From Glandiceps talaboti (taxonomy: Eukaryota; Hemichordata; Enteropneusta; Spengelidae), in NCBI RefSeq assembly GCF_964340395.1, contig NC_135557.1, positions 17,300,867-17,364,866 of the forward strand: a stretch of 64,000 nt of DNA, in the 5' to 3' direction. The notes below the pieces were generated by a model, which did not search any database, was not told where the DNA came from, and saw nothing but the letters and a program-made list of their open reading frames with translations. Below are positions 12,301 to 24,990 of the stretch, piece by piece (position 1 is the stretch's first letter; every line of letters begins with the position of its first letter). The translations under genes were made by a program, and so were the position numbers.

Positions 12301-14140
12301 ACAATGGTGTCAGCTGTTAGAAAACACATAGTTTCACTTTGTTTCTATGGTGACAGCTGTTCATGGGACAATAGTTTCATTCTGTAACAATGGTGGCAGC
12401 TGTGGGATAATAGTTTTACTTTGTTACTATGGTGACAACTGTACATGGGATGATTTTCGTTCTGTAACAATGGTGGCAGCTGTGGGATAACAATCATTCT
12501 GTTACCATGGTGGTAGCTGTGGGATAACACAAACTTCTTAGATTTTCTGCTATTTCTCACCTTGAAATGTTGATATTGTAATTCACTTAAATTTTAAAAT
12601 ACTGATAAACAAAGGGTAGAAGTTGAAGAAGTTGTATTTTTACAATTGCATTCCACACAAGTGTAATGATCGTACTGTACGATATCAAATACCATGACAA
12701 ATATACCGTTTTCATACCAACCATTCTTAAAAAACATTAGATTTTTGTTTCTAAACGTGCTAATTTTGTGAAATTTTTTTAACAAAACAGAAAAAGTAAA
12801 GAAAAGTAAGTTATTACACTATGTATATATTGATATAATTATGTTACAGTATTTTAGATCATTTATTTATTATCACCAGACGACAGTCATGTTTCCTACC
12901 ACGTCATGAATTGTGAAACTGTAAGTGTGACCTTCCCACCCCTATTTCGACTATCAAAATGGTATAATCTGATTGTTTTTCAGACTGTTCGATTACATTA
13001 TGGGTTAGATAGGTCTATCTGTAGTTGGGAGGGGAGGGGAGTATATTATTAAAGGTAGGGACTAGCCACCTAAATTTGCCTACGACATTAAATATGTCCA
13101 ATCTCATTTCTGTCATGTGCTTGTAATTCAGCCCAAGATTTCTTGGGGTTGGAAAGTACAAATGCAAGAAATGACATGAAAAAGTTTAAAAAGTAAATAA
13201 TGGCAGACAAAGAAATTGTAGGAATTACTATATGCAGTCCAATTCACAAGTGACTTGGGAAATTAAACAATAGAAAGTGTGGTATGGCCTACCACATGAC
13301 TACACATCTGCCAATTGATGAGCACATTTGGCCATACAGGTTGAAGGTTCTGTTTCTCAGGAGTAACTTGTCCATTACTTTGTCAACTAAGATTAAGCCA
13401 TTTCAGCAAAGGAATACAGAAAGTGGTGTTGATGTTTGAAGTTATTTCTGAAAATTTAGATCATTATTGAAGTACCAGATATGGAGATGAATATATCGTT
13501 GATGTCATGAATGATAAACTTTGGTGAGACCCTCCTTAAAGATCTACAGTTGTTGCTATCTGTAATCTACTTATTCTTCAATAAGGAGGTTAGCAGCTTA
13601 GAACATAGTGTACTTGTTGGCATAACTTACCTATGTCTAACAAAGTCTTAGATGCAATGATTTTTTTTTGTTAAAACCCATTTTAATCATGTAAAATATC
13701 AGTGTACTTAAACATGTGACCGTTGTGCAAATATTACAAATTGAAATAAAACATGAACATTTTATGTACTGAGGATGTGGATTGTGTAATCTTTGCTTGG
13801 GGGCAGTAGGTGTAAAGGGAGACTGTAAAATACATTGTGTCACTCTGCCCTCACCGGCCGCCTTTTGGGAGAAGGGTTGACCGATGTGTGAGGGCGCCCT
13901 GTCATGGCAGACTTTACAGACAAGTGAAAAAGGAGCCTTGCAGGCAAACTGAGGCTATGACCTCAAGGAGTGGACTAACAAAAGCATGGTGTTGAGTGTA
14001 GAATTGCAAAGGATCAGGATATGGCTGTTGTTTACGGAAATATAATCACCGGAGTAATGAAACGGAAATGATTCACGAACAGACAAATACAATAGCTAAC
14101 TCGCTGTGCAGGGAAAGTCGGCATGTGTGATGAATAGTTG
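9337..14140. other. Intergenic stretch, no gene seen
   Basis: Apart from the GGTGGCAGCTGTGGGATAAC clusters, I see no exon-like open frame with splice signals, RNA gene or coding similarity on either strand. Short open frames here are AT-rich with no recognisable domain. Confidence 0.5.
11322..12540. repeat. Two clusters of a ~40-bp repeat with core GGTGGCAGCTGTGGGATAAC
   Basis: Three units lie at about 11322-11430 and six at about 12297-12540. All are built from GTTACAATGGTGGCAGCTGT followed by GGGATAACAAAGTTTC, with variable spacing. The clusters are about 870 bp apart and are probably related by duplication. Confidence 0.7.
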
Positions 14141-14719
14141 TGTTGTGAACCTGGATGGGGTATGAATAACATAAGATATGAGAAGTATGAGCGAAGTGGC
14201 CTAAATGTTCGGTAGCTAACCCCGGTTCACAAATGTATAAACAGCCATACGGATAACCAGTGTTCTTACCGTGTTCAGTCTTCTAGACTAGATCTGCAAT
14301 AATAACATCTAGTAAAATATTTCCAGTCCCAAATAGTCCCATATAGTACACCAGTACCAATTACCAGTCCCAAATAGTACTCCAGTACCAATCACCAGGG
14401 CTAATATTCCAGTAGTTCTTCTACCAGTAATACAGTACCACTCTGGATACCAAGATAGTCTTTAGGTACGTCCAATCAGAGTTACCAAAGATAGAACAAT
14501 AGGATAAGTCTCCCACAGTAGATATACGTGTTCATTCAACCATAGTCCACAAGCAAGAGAAAGTGGAGTCCAGACAGCACATGGTTTGGATCTGGTCTCT
14601 GCAGGGGGCCAGGTTCCCTTTTAAGGATACCTTCCCAACCAGAGTTTCCCAATCAAATACCAACACCTCATAGGTCATCTAACTACGTAATAGGTCACTT
14701 ACTGGCCCGTTTCACAACA
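14141..14719 (-). repeat. 3' LTR of the gag-only retrotransposon
   Basis: It is bounded by TGTTGTGAAC and TTTCACAACA. The neighbouring 14720-14733 is the polypurine tract when read on the minus strand. Confidence 0.85.
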
Positions 14720-14733
14720 CTCTTCCCACCTTC
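14720..14733 (-). other. Polypurine tract of the retrotransposon
   Basis: The minus strand reads GAAGGTGGGAAGAG with one T, immediately before the 3' LTR, where a plus-strand primer is expected. Confidence 0.65.
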
Positions 14734-15246
14734 ATTTTTTGGAGGTCAACCCAGGGTCCCACAAAACTAATTAATTAAATGTTCCTATTCAACAAAGTAG
14801 AATGCCAATTAACTTTTGGTGGCAAAAGGGCAAATTCAAACAATAACAAGAAACTCTATTTAACTAAGAGCTTTGTTAATTAACAACAACGGGCAAAACT
14901 ACTTATTTACAGAATAGCAAACTGCCATCCATGGCTCCCTAGCATGTTACGGGATAGCCTTCCTGGTTTATGTTCAAAACAGAGAGCGGTGCCGTTATGC
15001 AGCATGAGGTCCAACACTGCATTCACAGACAAATCCAGATGAGCGATATTAACTTTACTAAATGAATTGTAACTTGTAAATTGTAAAAATGTCTGTGTCC
15101 GCCTGTGTGGAGAAATATGACATTTTCATAGGTTGAACCCTATTTATGGTAGAACTAGAAGTACTATCCTTATATTCTGAGTATGATGTGGTTTCGGTTT
15201 ATTGCCATGTTCATTAGAGGCCTTAACAACTGACGTTTGGGGCGAG

Positions 15247-17052
15247 CTATGCCTCGTTGGTTGACCTCTTCGCATTTAAAGACATCGCAAATTGAACTTT
15301 CCTGTTTATATCACTGTCATCAATGTCCCTATGTGGACAATCTCTCTTATAATGATCCTGATCGCCACAATTATAACACTTTGGGCTTGCTGGTGATGGA
15401 GATCCATTTCTATAGTTCGGTCTTGAATTATCAGGGTTATCATTCTTGTTAACTAAATGTGCAAAAGTAAACACAGCTCAGTAACTGGCTGTTCTGAAGG
15501 CCCAACATGTTCATTAGTACTAGTATCATGCGTAAGTGCTGGCTTCCTGAATTTAGTGGTAGGCAGATCTTTTCGTCGACCATACCTTGAACCCACTGTG
15601 GTAGTGTATACACTAATTGTCTCGTCTTCAGAAGACTCAGTGTAATCATGACAATATTTGTTTTCACTACCCCGTTTCTTCATCACCTGTACAGTAAACT
15701 GAAAACATTTAACGTCATTAAGCGCATCTTCTAATGAAGTCAAATTCAAATTGTGCACATATTGTCCGGCATCCCTATCCTTATAACCCAAACAAAATCT
15801 AGACATCGCCTGTGCATATGCGTATTTATCAGATACATCCTTATATGCTAAAGTAGCAAGTTCCAGAACACAATCGGCCAAGTCCTCTGGATCTTCATCA
15901 TGATGTTGTCTACTTTTCCAAAAAGTCAAATCACCCATTTCCTCTGAATCACGGAATGAATAACGTTTTGCTAGTCTTTTCACTAATTCATCATAGGTAA
16001 TGTCTGGATTTCTCTCCAGCTGTAGGGTGTAAAAGACACTTGCTTTCCGTTCCAAACACCAACATAAATCTCTAGACTCCTCTGCTGTCCACTCTTCGAC
16101 CTTTATAAATCTATTAAATTTCCAGAGAAAAGCAGACCATCTTCCCTTTACCATATGTTAAACCCTTGGGGAATCGTATTTTCCGATTTCTAGACCCTGA
16201 ACAAGCTTGTCGGTTTAAATCTGCATTGACCAGTGAAGAGAATTGTCCAGGCAGTCAACAATGCACCTGAAGATAAAGCAGCACTATTAGGTAGTCCTAT
16301 CGCTGGCGTGACTGTCATGCTAGAATGAAACATGGCTTTAGGGTTAGCGCCTGGGGGTAATTGCTCCTTATTAAGGATTGTTGAAGTCTTTAAGAAACGT
16401 CTGTAGTACTTCCAAAGGTTTTCCTTGGAGACATTCCCCCTAAAGCATGATGTGGAGAGGTGTCTGTCAGTTGCTGTCCAGAGAGAGAAGAAGTTGGTGA
16501 GGGTGGCACTGGTTTAATATGAGCATCCCCCCCCCCCCCAAATTGTCCCGTTTGTCATAGACCCTGAACAAGCTTGTCGGTTTAAATCTGCATTGACCAG
16601 TGAAGAGAATTGTCCAGGCAGTCAACAATGCACCTGAAGATAAAGCAGCACTATTAGGTAGTCCTATCGCTGGCGTGACTGTCATGCTAGAATGAAACAT
16701 GGCTTTAGGGTTAGCGCCTGGGGGTAATTGCTCCTTATTAAGGATTGTTGAAGTCTCTAAGAAACGTCTGTAGTACTTCCAAAGGTTTTCCTTGGAGAGA
16801 CATTCCCCCTAAAGCATATGATGTGGAGAGGTGTCTGTCAGTTGCTGTCCAGAGAGAGAAGAAGTTGGTGAGGGTGGCACTGGTTTAATATGAGCATTCC
16901 CCCCCCCCCCCCGAATTGTCCCGTTTGTCATTAATTTGCTGACTAGGTGATGCTGTTGGTTCTTCCTGATCACCTACTAGCAAGTCTTCATCTGGTGGAA
17001 GTTCCAATGTAATTAAATCAGATAACTTGTCTTTCTTTGCCTTAGCAGCCAT
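15247..17052 (-). pseudogene. gag: Broken gag gene of LTR retrotransposon
   Basis: The likely start is the ATG at 17052 (minus), reading MAAKAKKDKLSDLITLELPP and on to a run of Gly codons, where a poly-G tract breaks the frame. A 367-bp internal duplication follows. The long frame at 16154-15453 is a typical retrotransposon Gag capsid region, with motifs such as FLWKFNRFIKVEEW, YDELVKRLAKRYSFRDSEE and DPEDLADCVLELATLAY. It ends near 15453. The nucleocapsid continues in another frame at 15474-15247 with the CCHC knuckle CYNCGDQDHYKRDC at about 15378-15337. No protease, reverse transcriptase or integrase follows before the LTR. Confidence 0.85.
16191..16924 (-). repeat. 367-bp tandem duplication inside gag
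   Basis: 16191-16557 and 16558-16924 are nearly identical. Each ends in a run of 11-13 C (poly-G on the gag strand). The duplication and the homopolymer runs disrupt the N-terminal part of gag. Confidence 0.85.
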
Positions 17053-17835
17053 ATTTATCAAAATAAAATTGCCACGACTTCAGAAAAAACCCGGATGCTA
17101 GCAATCACCAAGTGTATACGTCACCAACACGTGACTATGACATACTGGAAAACTTCATGGAAAATTTGATAAGAACTTGAAGTCTACAAAATTCACACAA
17201 CTGCGTGAAAACTCGAAAAATTCAATGATTTTTTCCAAATAAAAGAAACGAGAAACAATTGTAGTCAACAATTTGTTGCTGTAAACCACAAAATATGCTC
17301 AAATCACTCGTCGAATGGTACATAAAACATGGAACGTACGCGGCAAAATGGCGGCTCCGCTGAAGTTTCCAACACAGGACAAAACCTTATGTCAAAAACA
17401 ATGTTTATCTGAAGATTTGGCACGAAATAGAGAGAGTTAATCGACCTAAAGACGGAGATAAATAGAAATTCGTAACCCTAGTATGCATAGAAAGCAGTTA
17501 TTTGGGTACAAGACGTAATATTTCCCAGTGTTGAACGGTCGGCAAAATCTCCGCGCCAAAATGTATCAAATTTTGAAGTGAAGTATCACGGATCGGAGAG
17601 TTTAGCCTCCCGATCATAAATATATACCAAACGTGACACAAAATACAGTTCTCCGTATGTCGGAGACATTAAGAAAAACTACCATATAGTTTTTGAACGT
17701 TATATATTATTTTTGCGCTCCCAAAATTCAGAGAGCGAGTTAGAAAGTGCACACGGTTAGAAAGTGCACAGCCTTGAAATTTAATAAATGCTATACCGTA
17801 TCATCGTGAACTTGTACAAATGTACGTTGTATTTT

Positions 17836-17847
17836 CCGCGTCGCCAA
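17836..17847 (-). other. tRNA primer-binding site of the retrotransposon
   Basis: Directly inside the 5' LTR the minus strand reads TTGGCGACGCGG. TGG matches the CCA end of a tRNA, and the following GCGAC would pair with an acceptor stem ending GTCGCCA. The tRNA was not identified. Confidence 0.65.
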
Positions 17848-18409
17848 TGTTGTAAACCTGGGCGGGGATAACTCTAAGATATCAGAAGTGTGAGAGAAGT
17901 GGCCTAAATGTTCGTTAGCTAACCCCGGTTCAGAAATGTATAAACGGCTGTACAAATAACCAATGTTCCAGAGCAATGTTCCTACCGTGTTCAGTCTCTG
18001 GGTAAACTAAATCTACTGATTCGATCTGCAATAGCCAGTAAAATATTACTAATACCAGTCCCAAATAGTACACCAGTACCAATTACCAGTGCTAATATTC
18101 CAGTAGTTCTTCTACCAGTAGTACAGTACCACTCTGGATACGAAGATTGTCTTCAGGTACGTCCTTCGGAGTTACCAAAGATACAACAATAGGATAAGTC
18201 TCCCAACAGTAGATATACGTCTTCATTCAACCATAGTCCGCAATCAAGAGAAAGTGGAGTCCAGAAAGCACATGGTTTGGATCTGGTCTCTGCAGGGGGC
18301 CAGATTCCCTTATTAGGATACCTTCCCAACCAGAGTTTCCCAATCAAATACCAACACCTCATAGGTCATCTAACTACGTAATAGGTCACTGACTGACCCA
18401 TTTCACAAG
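17848..18409 (-). repeat. 5' LTR of the gag-only retrotransposon
   Basis: It aligns along its length with 14141-14719, sharing for example GTGGCCTAAATGTTCG and CAGGGGGCCAGATTCCCTT-type segments. Point differences and small indels show that the insertion is not new. The outer end reads TTTCACAAG, where the other LTR has TTTCACAACA. Confidence 0.85.
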
Positions 18410-18414
18410 AGTTG

Positions 18415-19382
18415 GAACGGCGGGAATTATCGATATATCGCTCGATCCCAACGCAACTTTCACTAATACTCAAAAATGAACAATCGTTTAAGGCAAAATA
18501 TTTTTTTTAGATGTTTGTTTCCGATAACATGACTATGTAAAATAGGGTAGGGGGCTGAGAATACGGCGACCCCGATAGATAAGATACTTATTGATCGCCA
18601 TGCTTCGCAGTCCGTGAGAGTTTTGTAAGGTGTAAAAGTAAATGAGGACAATTGTAAATTAAGCATACGATCGTTATGTAGACTGTACCATGTCGTCTAA
18701 CATGACCCAGTTTCCCTCTCTGGAGTACGATTTCATAAAAGTGATGGATTGAGATATGTGCAGGAAAGTGGTGGATTGGAATGAGTGGAGGAAAGTGGTG
18801 GATTAAAATGAGTGGAGGAAAGTGGTGGATTAAGATGAGTGCAGGAAAAATAAACTCACAGTGGCCATTTGGGTGAGGATTGGGTATTTCTTATGGATTT
18901 TTAATTTATAAGACAATTTTATCATAGCTTCCTGTTTGAAAAATCAATGTGAAACAACAATGACAAAGTCTGTATTTGTAACTCAATATATTGCAAAAAG
19001 CTACAAAATATGTGAAAAGTTTGTTATTGTACGTACAATAACAAACATGTCACACATTTATTAATCGTTTGCAACTTATTGGGTTACAGACAACGACTTG
19101 TGTATGGTACTATAGCGTAGAATGCCTACCAATATTCCAAAATGCAATACTGCAATGACTACATGCGATATGACTACATGCGATATGACTACATGCGATA
19201 TGACTACATTGGGGAAGTCTCTGAATATAAATGCAATTTTTTTAGCTATTTTATACATTTTGAAATTTCCAGAACCCTATTTTCTGCCGAAAAATGGACA
19301 AAATCATTGCGAAGTGCGCCCTCATCGGCAGTCATTATTGTTTTCTCATCCTGCATTAATGTTCATGTCTCTGATCGATCCA
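18415..19382. other. Intergenic stretch with two short tandem repeats
   Basis: No gene was seen. At about 18737-18845 a 27-bp unit (GAGTGGAGGAAAGTGGTGGA) occurs four times. At about 19153-19210 the 15-mer ATGACTACATGCGAT occurs almost four times. The open frames over the second repeat are repeat translations. Confidence 0.6.
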
Positions 19383-19390
19383 TATAGCGC

Positions 19391-19599
19391 CACAGGGGCG
19401 TGTAATATTGCATAGATTGTTGTTTTCCAGGTCTACAGACTAAATATAACAACCTTTTGAATATATATTCCTACCTGTATAGGGAAAGAGAGTATTTATA
19501 GTATACGAAGTACTATAGATCGATAGATTTGTAGCAGCAAGATTCGTATGATATTTTCCTAAGAAAACGGAAATCTAAGCAATAATACACGCCCCTGTG
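19391..19599 (+). mobile_element. hAT-type MITE, copy 1, with 8-bp TSD TATAGCGC
   Basis: It starts CACAGGGGCGTGTAATATTG and ends CAATAATACACGCCCCTGTG, which are terminal inverted repeats. TATAGCGC is repeated exactly on both sides (19383-19390 and 19600-19607). An 8-bp target duplication plus a CAGGGGCG-type end is the hallmark of hAT transposons. At 209 bp with no coding capacity, it is non-autonomous. Confidence 0.9.
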
Positions 19600-19736
19600 T
19601 ATAGCGCAATGCTGAAGACGTGCATTCATGAGTCGGATCTTAGTTCGTTTGGCTATGTCGTGCGCTTTCCAGATTTTCGACAGATCTATGGCTGCTTGTC
19701 TGGCAATTGTCAACCTTCGTTTCACCTCCTTTGCAC

Positions 19737-19936
19737 CACAGGGGCGTGTATTATTGCTTAGATTTCCGTTTTCTTAGGAAAATATCATACGAATCTTGCT
19801 GCTACAAATGTATCGATCTATAGTACTACGTATACTATCTTTCCCTATACAGGTAGGAATATATATTCAAAAGGTTGTTATATTTAGTCTGTAGACCTGG
19901 AAAACAACAATCTATGCAATATTACACGCCCCTGTG
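19737..19936 (-). mobile_element. hAT-type MITE, copy 2, inverted relative to copy 1
   Basis: It is the reverse complement of copy 1 over about 200 bp, with the same CACAGGGGCGTG ends. Flanks are CTTTGCAC and GATGAATG, so no target duplication remains. With copy 1 it forms a large inverted repeat around a 137-bp spacer. Confidence 0.85.
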
Positions 19937-19940
19937 GATG

Positions 19941-20440
19941 AATGTACCAAGTTAAATGAAATTTGAGGTTTGCATTCTTAAGATATAGCCTAATTACGGA
20001 AAATCGTTAATTATGCAAATTACCATTAAAATTAAAAGCTATACCAACAGGTTTTAGATCTAGGATTCGTGTGTTTTCTCATGGTTGATGTATGTGATAA
20101 ATTATATGGAATTTGAAGCATGTATTCCACAGATATAGCTCAATTGCTGAAGATCGTTAATAATTCAAATTACTCATTAAAAGTAAAAGCTACATCAAGA
20201 AACCTCGTGTATGCATTGTTATGGTCGATCTATAAACCACATTGTATGAAATTTGCAGTTTACATTCTTAAGATAAAGCCTAATTACCGAAAATCACTAA
20301 TTATGTAAATTATTCATTAACACTAAAAAAACTATGCTGACATGCTTTTTTGGACAATTGCACTTTCTTATGGTTAATGTATGTGCCAAATTATATGGAA
20401 TTTGAAGAGTGCATGATACAGCTTAATTACTGAATATCGT
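19941..20440. repeat. AT-rich tandem array, unit about 145 bp, ending in (TCTG)n
   Basis: About 3.4 diverged units carry ATTATATGGAATTTGAAG, AAGATATAGCCTAATTACCG and AATTATGCAAATTACTCATT-like words. The last runs straight into a TCTG microsatellite. Single diverged units recur near 23085-23160, 35858-36062, 42535-42730 and 48090-48320, so this is an interspersed family. Confidence 0.75.
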
Positions 20441-20479
<39 letters not shown>

Positions 20480-20780
20480 GACTATTCTTTGTCACACACA
20501 CACAAAATTAGAAATTGAATTCACCGTTGGAGGAAATATCTCACTTGTAATGGTATTGTCATCAAATTTATTCCAGACCTAGTCTGTCTGTCTGTCTGTC
20601 TGTCTGTCTGCCTGTCTGTCTGTCTGTCTATTCTTTGTCTGTGTGTATATTTGTCCGTCTGTCTGTCTGTGAGTCTGTCTGTTTGTCTCTGTGTCTGTCT
20701 ATTCTTTATCTGTGTGTATATTTGTCCGTCTGTCTGGCTGTGCGTCTGTTTGTTTGTCTGTGTGTCTGTCTGTTTCTGTC
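20440..20780. repeat. (TCTG)n microsatellite
   Basis: Interrupted TCTG/CTGT repeats at 20440-20478, 20583-20630 and about 20655-20780, directly before copy A of the triplicated segment. Confidence 0.9.
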
Positions 20781-20782
20781 TC

Positions 20783-21925
20783 TAACTTAACTAAGTGGGT
20801 GAGCGAGACAGGAAGAAGACAGAAATATGAAGACAGAAAAGGGGACGAAGAGGACGAAGGGCGGGAGGAGGTGGGAGGGAGAGTTGTTTCAATTTTTCTC
20901 CAACATCTGGTAACATTTCTGGTCTATTTAAGGCACACATTTTTCGATTAATACCATCAACAATGGCAAAATACACCAACGCCAAATCGTAAATTAAATT
21001 TGTGATGGTGCAAACCTGTCAAAATGAAGACGATCTAAGGTCTATATTTGGCGAGCTGACCTGCCTATGGTATTGTTGATGGTATATCAAATATGAAATA
21101 GATACCGACACTAGACCAACAAAAACACGTCACAGGAAACAGCGTTTCAATTTCATCCAGTTCATAATCGCCCATAATTTCTTTCATACCTGTGTTTGCA
21201 AGTGTAGGTAAGTGCAGATGCATTCCTTTAATATTTCATCTGTCTGTTATAACTCGTTGCAGGCTAGCCGTCCAGAATATCTATCTCTTCTTTTCAAGCT
21301 GAAGCTACGTACCTCTAAAACTATTTTGGTCCTCTTCATCAGATACCCAACTTTTGAAAATATTACTCAGGTAATCGATGCTTCGGTTTACTCAGACAAA
21401 AAAAAACCACTATAACTATTGTCGCAACATTTTGATACAACAGTGATATAATAAGTTATTGAACGGATGTTGGTTTAATTAAAGTCTCATCAGGACAGCA
21501 GTGTAATGTTTTTGGACATCCAATATTTTTACTCTATCTCGATCAGACGGTTTAGTAACAGCTATAACCTATTTGTGTTACCTACCTCATCAAACAACAA
21601 TAGTTTTCTTGTCTATCCTTGTTAACCAAAACTTATTAAAACATAGACGTACAATATGCCACTAAAAGTTTGGATGGACGATCATTCTTTAACACTACTC
21701 CTTCAATCTGTAACAATCTCCCATACTATCCTCGTCATTTCGGTGGTGTGAAGGTTACCATGAAAATTCTGATGCTCTGAAACAGGGACCCAGAAAGATT
21801 TTGAACATGATTTGAACCAATCGTTTGCCGAGTACATTAAAAAAGTGTATGACGGATTCTCCTCAATAAATTCTTAACGTTTTCGAATTCAGTAAGAAGG
21901 CGTGTACCTGCAATGCGAATAAGTG
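20783..21925 (+). repeat. Triplicated segment, copy A
   Basis: It begins after a (TCTG)n tract with CTAACTTAACTAAGTGGGTG and a GA-rich block. It continues through TTGTTTCAATTTTTCTCCAA, ATTTAAGGCACACATTTTTC, ATACCATCAACAATGGCAAA and the GTAACTCGTTGCAGGCGAGC-like region. It is colinear with copies B and C. No coding frame is conserved among the three. Confidence 0.8.
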
Positions 21926-21976
21926 TGTGTACAACTCGTAAGGCGTAAACCAGTCTTAATCTCTCCTCACTCACTC

Positions 21977-22466
<490 letters not shown>

Positions 22467-22468
22467 AT

Positions 22469-22473
<5 letters not shown>

Positions 22474-22562
<89 letters not shown>
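22474..22562. repeat. (CT)n microsatellite, 89 bp
   Basis: Uninterrupted CT dinucleotides on the right side of the inverted-end element. Confidence 0.95.
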
Positions 22563-22565
<3 letters not shown>

Positions 22566-23993
22566 TACTTTGTACATTTGGAAAATTGTTGGCTTATTTT
22601 AAATATCATACACTTAATTATGAAGTATTCGATAGCCAAGCGACTGTGTGTCTGCCAAAATATCTTTGTGGAGAACTTAGCCAAGCAATTGTTTAATAAT
22701 GTATTTTAATATAGTAAAATTTGGTATTGAAGAAAATTTTCGAGTACTCTATGGCTTAGATAGTGTGTATAGTTTGACAATTTACGGCACTAAATGGCTT
22801 CCAACATGTCCTTATTTTCAATAAAACGGGCTTACCGTGGGAGACGGACAACCCCACCCCCACTGCTATCATGTGGAATGCTGCTTCTCTCAAAAATCAA
22901 AATCGAAAGACAAAACCCCTGGTGGTTAAAAATCTCCAAGTACAGGTTACAGCCCAATGTGAAACCTCTCCTTGCAAAATTCATCAATTTGTAAAGAAAT
23001 CTCTTACTATTATGTATGGACGCAGAAGTCGATCGCGACTGTTATCTTACTGTAAAATACCATACACTGTGTTGTACATCTATAGAATTATATGGAATTT
23101 GAAATGTGCATTCTTAAGATTTACTCTAATAACTGAAAATCATTTAATTATATAAGTGAGTGTTTAAAACAAAAGGCTACATTCTGTGTTTTAACGGAAA
23201 TGCTTAGTTGATGCAGTTCAATATTCGATGGTTGAAAGACGGTGAAAATTTGGGATATCGATGGGGCTCTTGCAAAGGTTGAGTTATAACAGGAACGTAA
23301 TAATTGTGAACTTAGTAACGAGTGGGCCATTGAATGACATCGTATCAGGTAGTAGAATTTCCGAAGTAGAAAATGTGCTACTAAAAATTAAGAGTTATTG
23401 GAATCAGGCCAGAGTTATAGTTACTAAAATGTGAAATACTAGATAGATATAACTTAGGGTAAAATGTCAGCTACTATTCGTTAAAATACTTGATTGCTTT
23501 AGGATTAAAGATTGTCGCCGTCGTCTTGGCCACGGGAAACGTGTGTATTGGTAACAAAGCACCATTTAGTAAATTAAGAACCCGAGTCTCCTGACAGGCG
23601 CCGGTCACCAGCACGTCAATGTTATCGATAAAACTTTGGTTAAAATACACCAAGAGCACTGAAGGATATCAAACTGTACTCGAATGTTTGACTGGTAGGT
23701 TGTCGTCCACAACAACAAAAGCCAAGTACATCATTTAGTTTAGATTCGCCTTACTGCATAGTTGCAATGGTCGTCGCTGCCGTCGGCATAAATTTGCTGC
23801 GGGCAAACGGAAGCAAAAATAGCTGTAATTATTATGTTTAAATAATTGTTCCGTTGTAGACTTAGTTGAGGGTAGGTTTATCTATTTATGCAGAGTTTTT
23901 CTAATGCATATAATCCTGAAATGTTTCTTGAAGTGAGATAGTCCTTTTTATATATTATAGCAATTATAGCAATGAAAAACTCGATAAAACCTA
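22563..23993. other. Intergenic stretch, nothing recognised
   Basis: I see no exon, RNA gene or clear repeat, other than a weak unit of the AT-rich family near 23085-23160. Confidence 0.5.
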
Positions 23994-24001
23994 CCGTCAA
24001 C

Positions 24002-24232
24002 CACAGGGGCGTGCAGTATTTCATAGATTGTTGTTTTCCAGGTCTACAGACTAAATATAACAACCTTTTGATTATATATTCCTACATGTAAGGGGAAGAG
24101 ACATATTTCTTCGTAGTATAGCGATTGATACATTAGTAGCAGCAGGATTCGTACGATATTTTCCTAAGAAAAACGGCATTCTATTAAAGCAATAAGAAAA
24201 CAACAATCTATGAAATATTACACGCCCCTGTG
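24002..24232 (+). mobile_element. hAT-type MITE, copy 3, with 8-bp TSD CCGTCAAC
   Basis: It has the same family ends (CACAGGGGCGTG and CACGCCCCTGTG), with the interior related to copy 1. CCGTCAAC is repeated exactly at 23994-24001 and 24233-24240. At 231 bp it is slightly longer than copy 1, with a longer inverted match at its right end. Confidence 0.9.
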
Positions 24233-24493
24233 CCGTCAACTACGTGAATTAATGTGGATAACAAATAGATACACCCATCAATGGTATCAATAGAGAACAG
24301 TAACATTGCAACCAGTAATCACCAGTATTTAACAGCTGGCTGAGTGTAATATTCATACCATTCCAGGACATGAGCTATTCTACATGACAATAGCTGCTAT
24401 CGACAGTACTTCAAGAGTAACAGAACTTGATTTTTGTTGACATAACTGGAAACCCACCGATGAAGATTGGCTTAGTCTCTTCGAAATATTTCG

Positions 24494-24494
<1 letters not shown>

Positions 24495-24563
<69 letters not shown>
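24495..24563. repeat. (TA)n microsatellite
   Basis: Pure TA dinucleotides over about 69 bp in the intergenic region. Confidence 0.95.
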
Positions 24564-24565
<2 letters not shown>

Positions 24566-24759
24566 TTGCATTTAAATATTAAACAAAGTGTAGGTTAGAT
24601 CACGAGAAACGGGTAATTGAGTCGTGAACATGCACTAAGCAATAATGATGTCACAAAAATATAAATATTAGAAAGTAATTTCAGCGTTGGAGGTAATTAA
24701 TATATCATTGGTAATAGTGTAGATGTCTTGAAATATATTCCACACCTCTTCTGTTTCTG

Positions 24760-24989
<230 letters not shown>

Positions 24990-24990
<1 letters not shown>

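Larger units (their letters stand above)
14141..18409 (-). mobile_element. Gag-only LTR retrotransposon with 5-bp target duplication
   Basis: Two LTRs of about 570 bp in the same orientation flank 3.1 kb. The left LTR is bounded by TGTTGTGAA and TTTCACAACA. AGTTG is duplicated at 14136-14140 and 18410-18414. Next to the right-hand LTR the minus strand reads TTGGCGACGCGG, a primer-binding site with the expected TGG. A purine tract (minus strand GAAGGTGGGAAGAG) abuts the other LTR. The element therefore runs on the minus strand. It carries gag remains but no pol, and seems non-autonomous and decayed. Gypsy-like is the likely superfamily from the gag type and 5-bp duplication. Confidence 0.9.

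Noticed and set aside
15237-15667. Plus-strand open frames over the gag region
   Set aside because: They are antisense shadows of the minus-strand gag, which has clear capsid and CCHC features.
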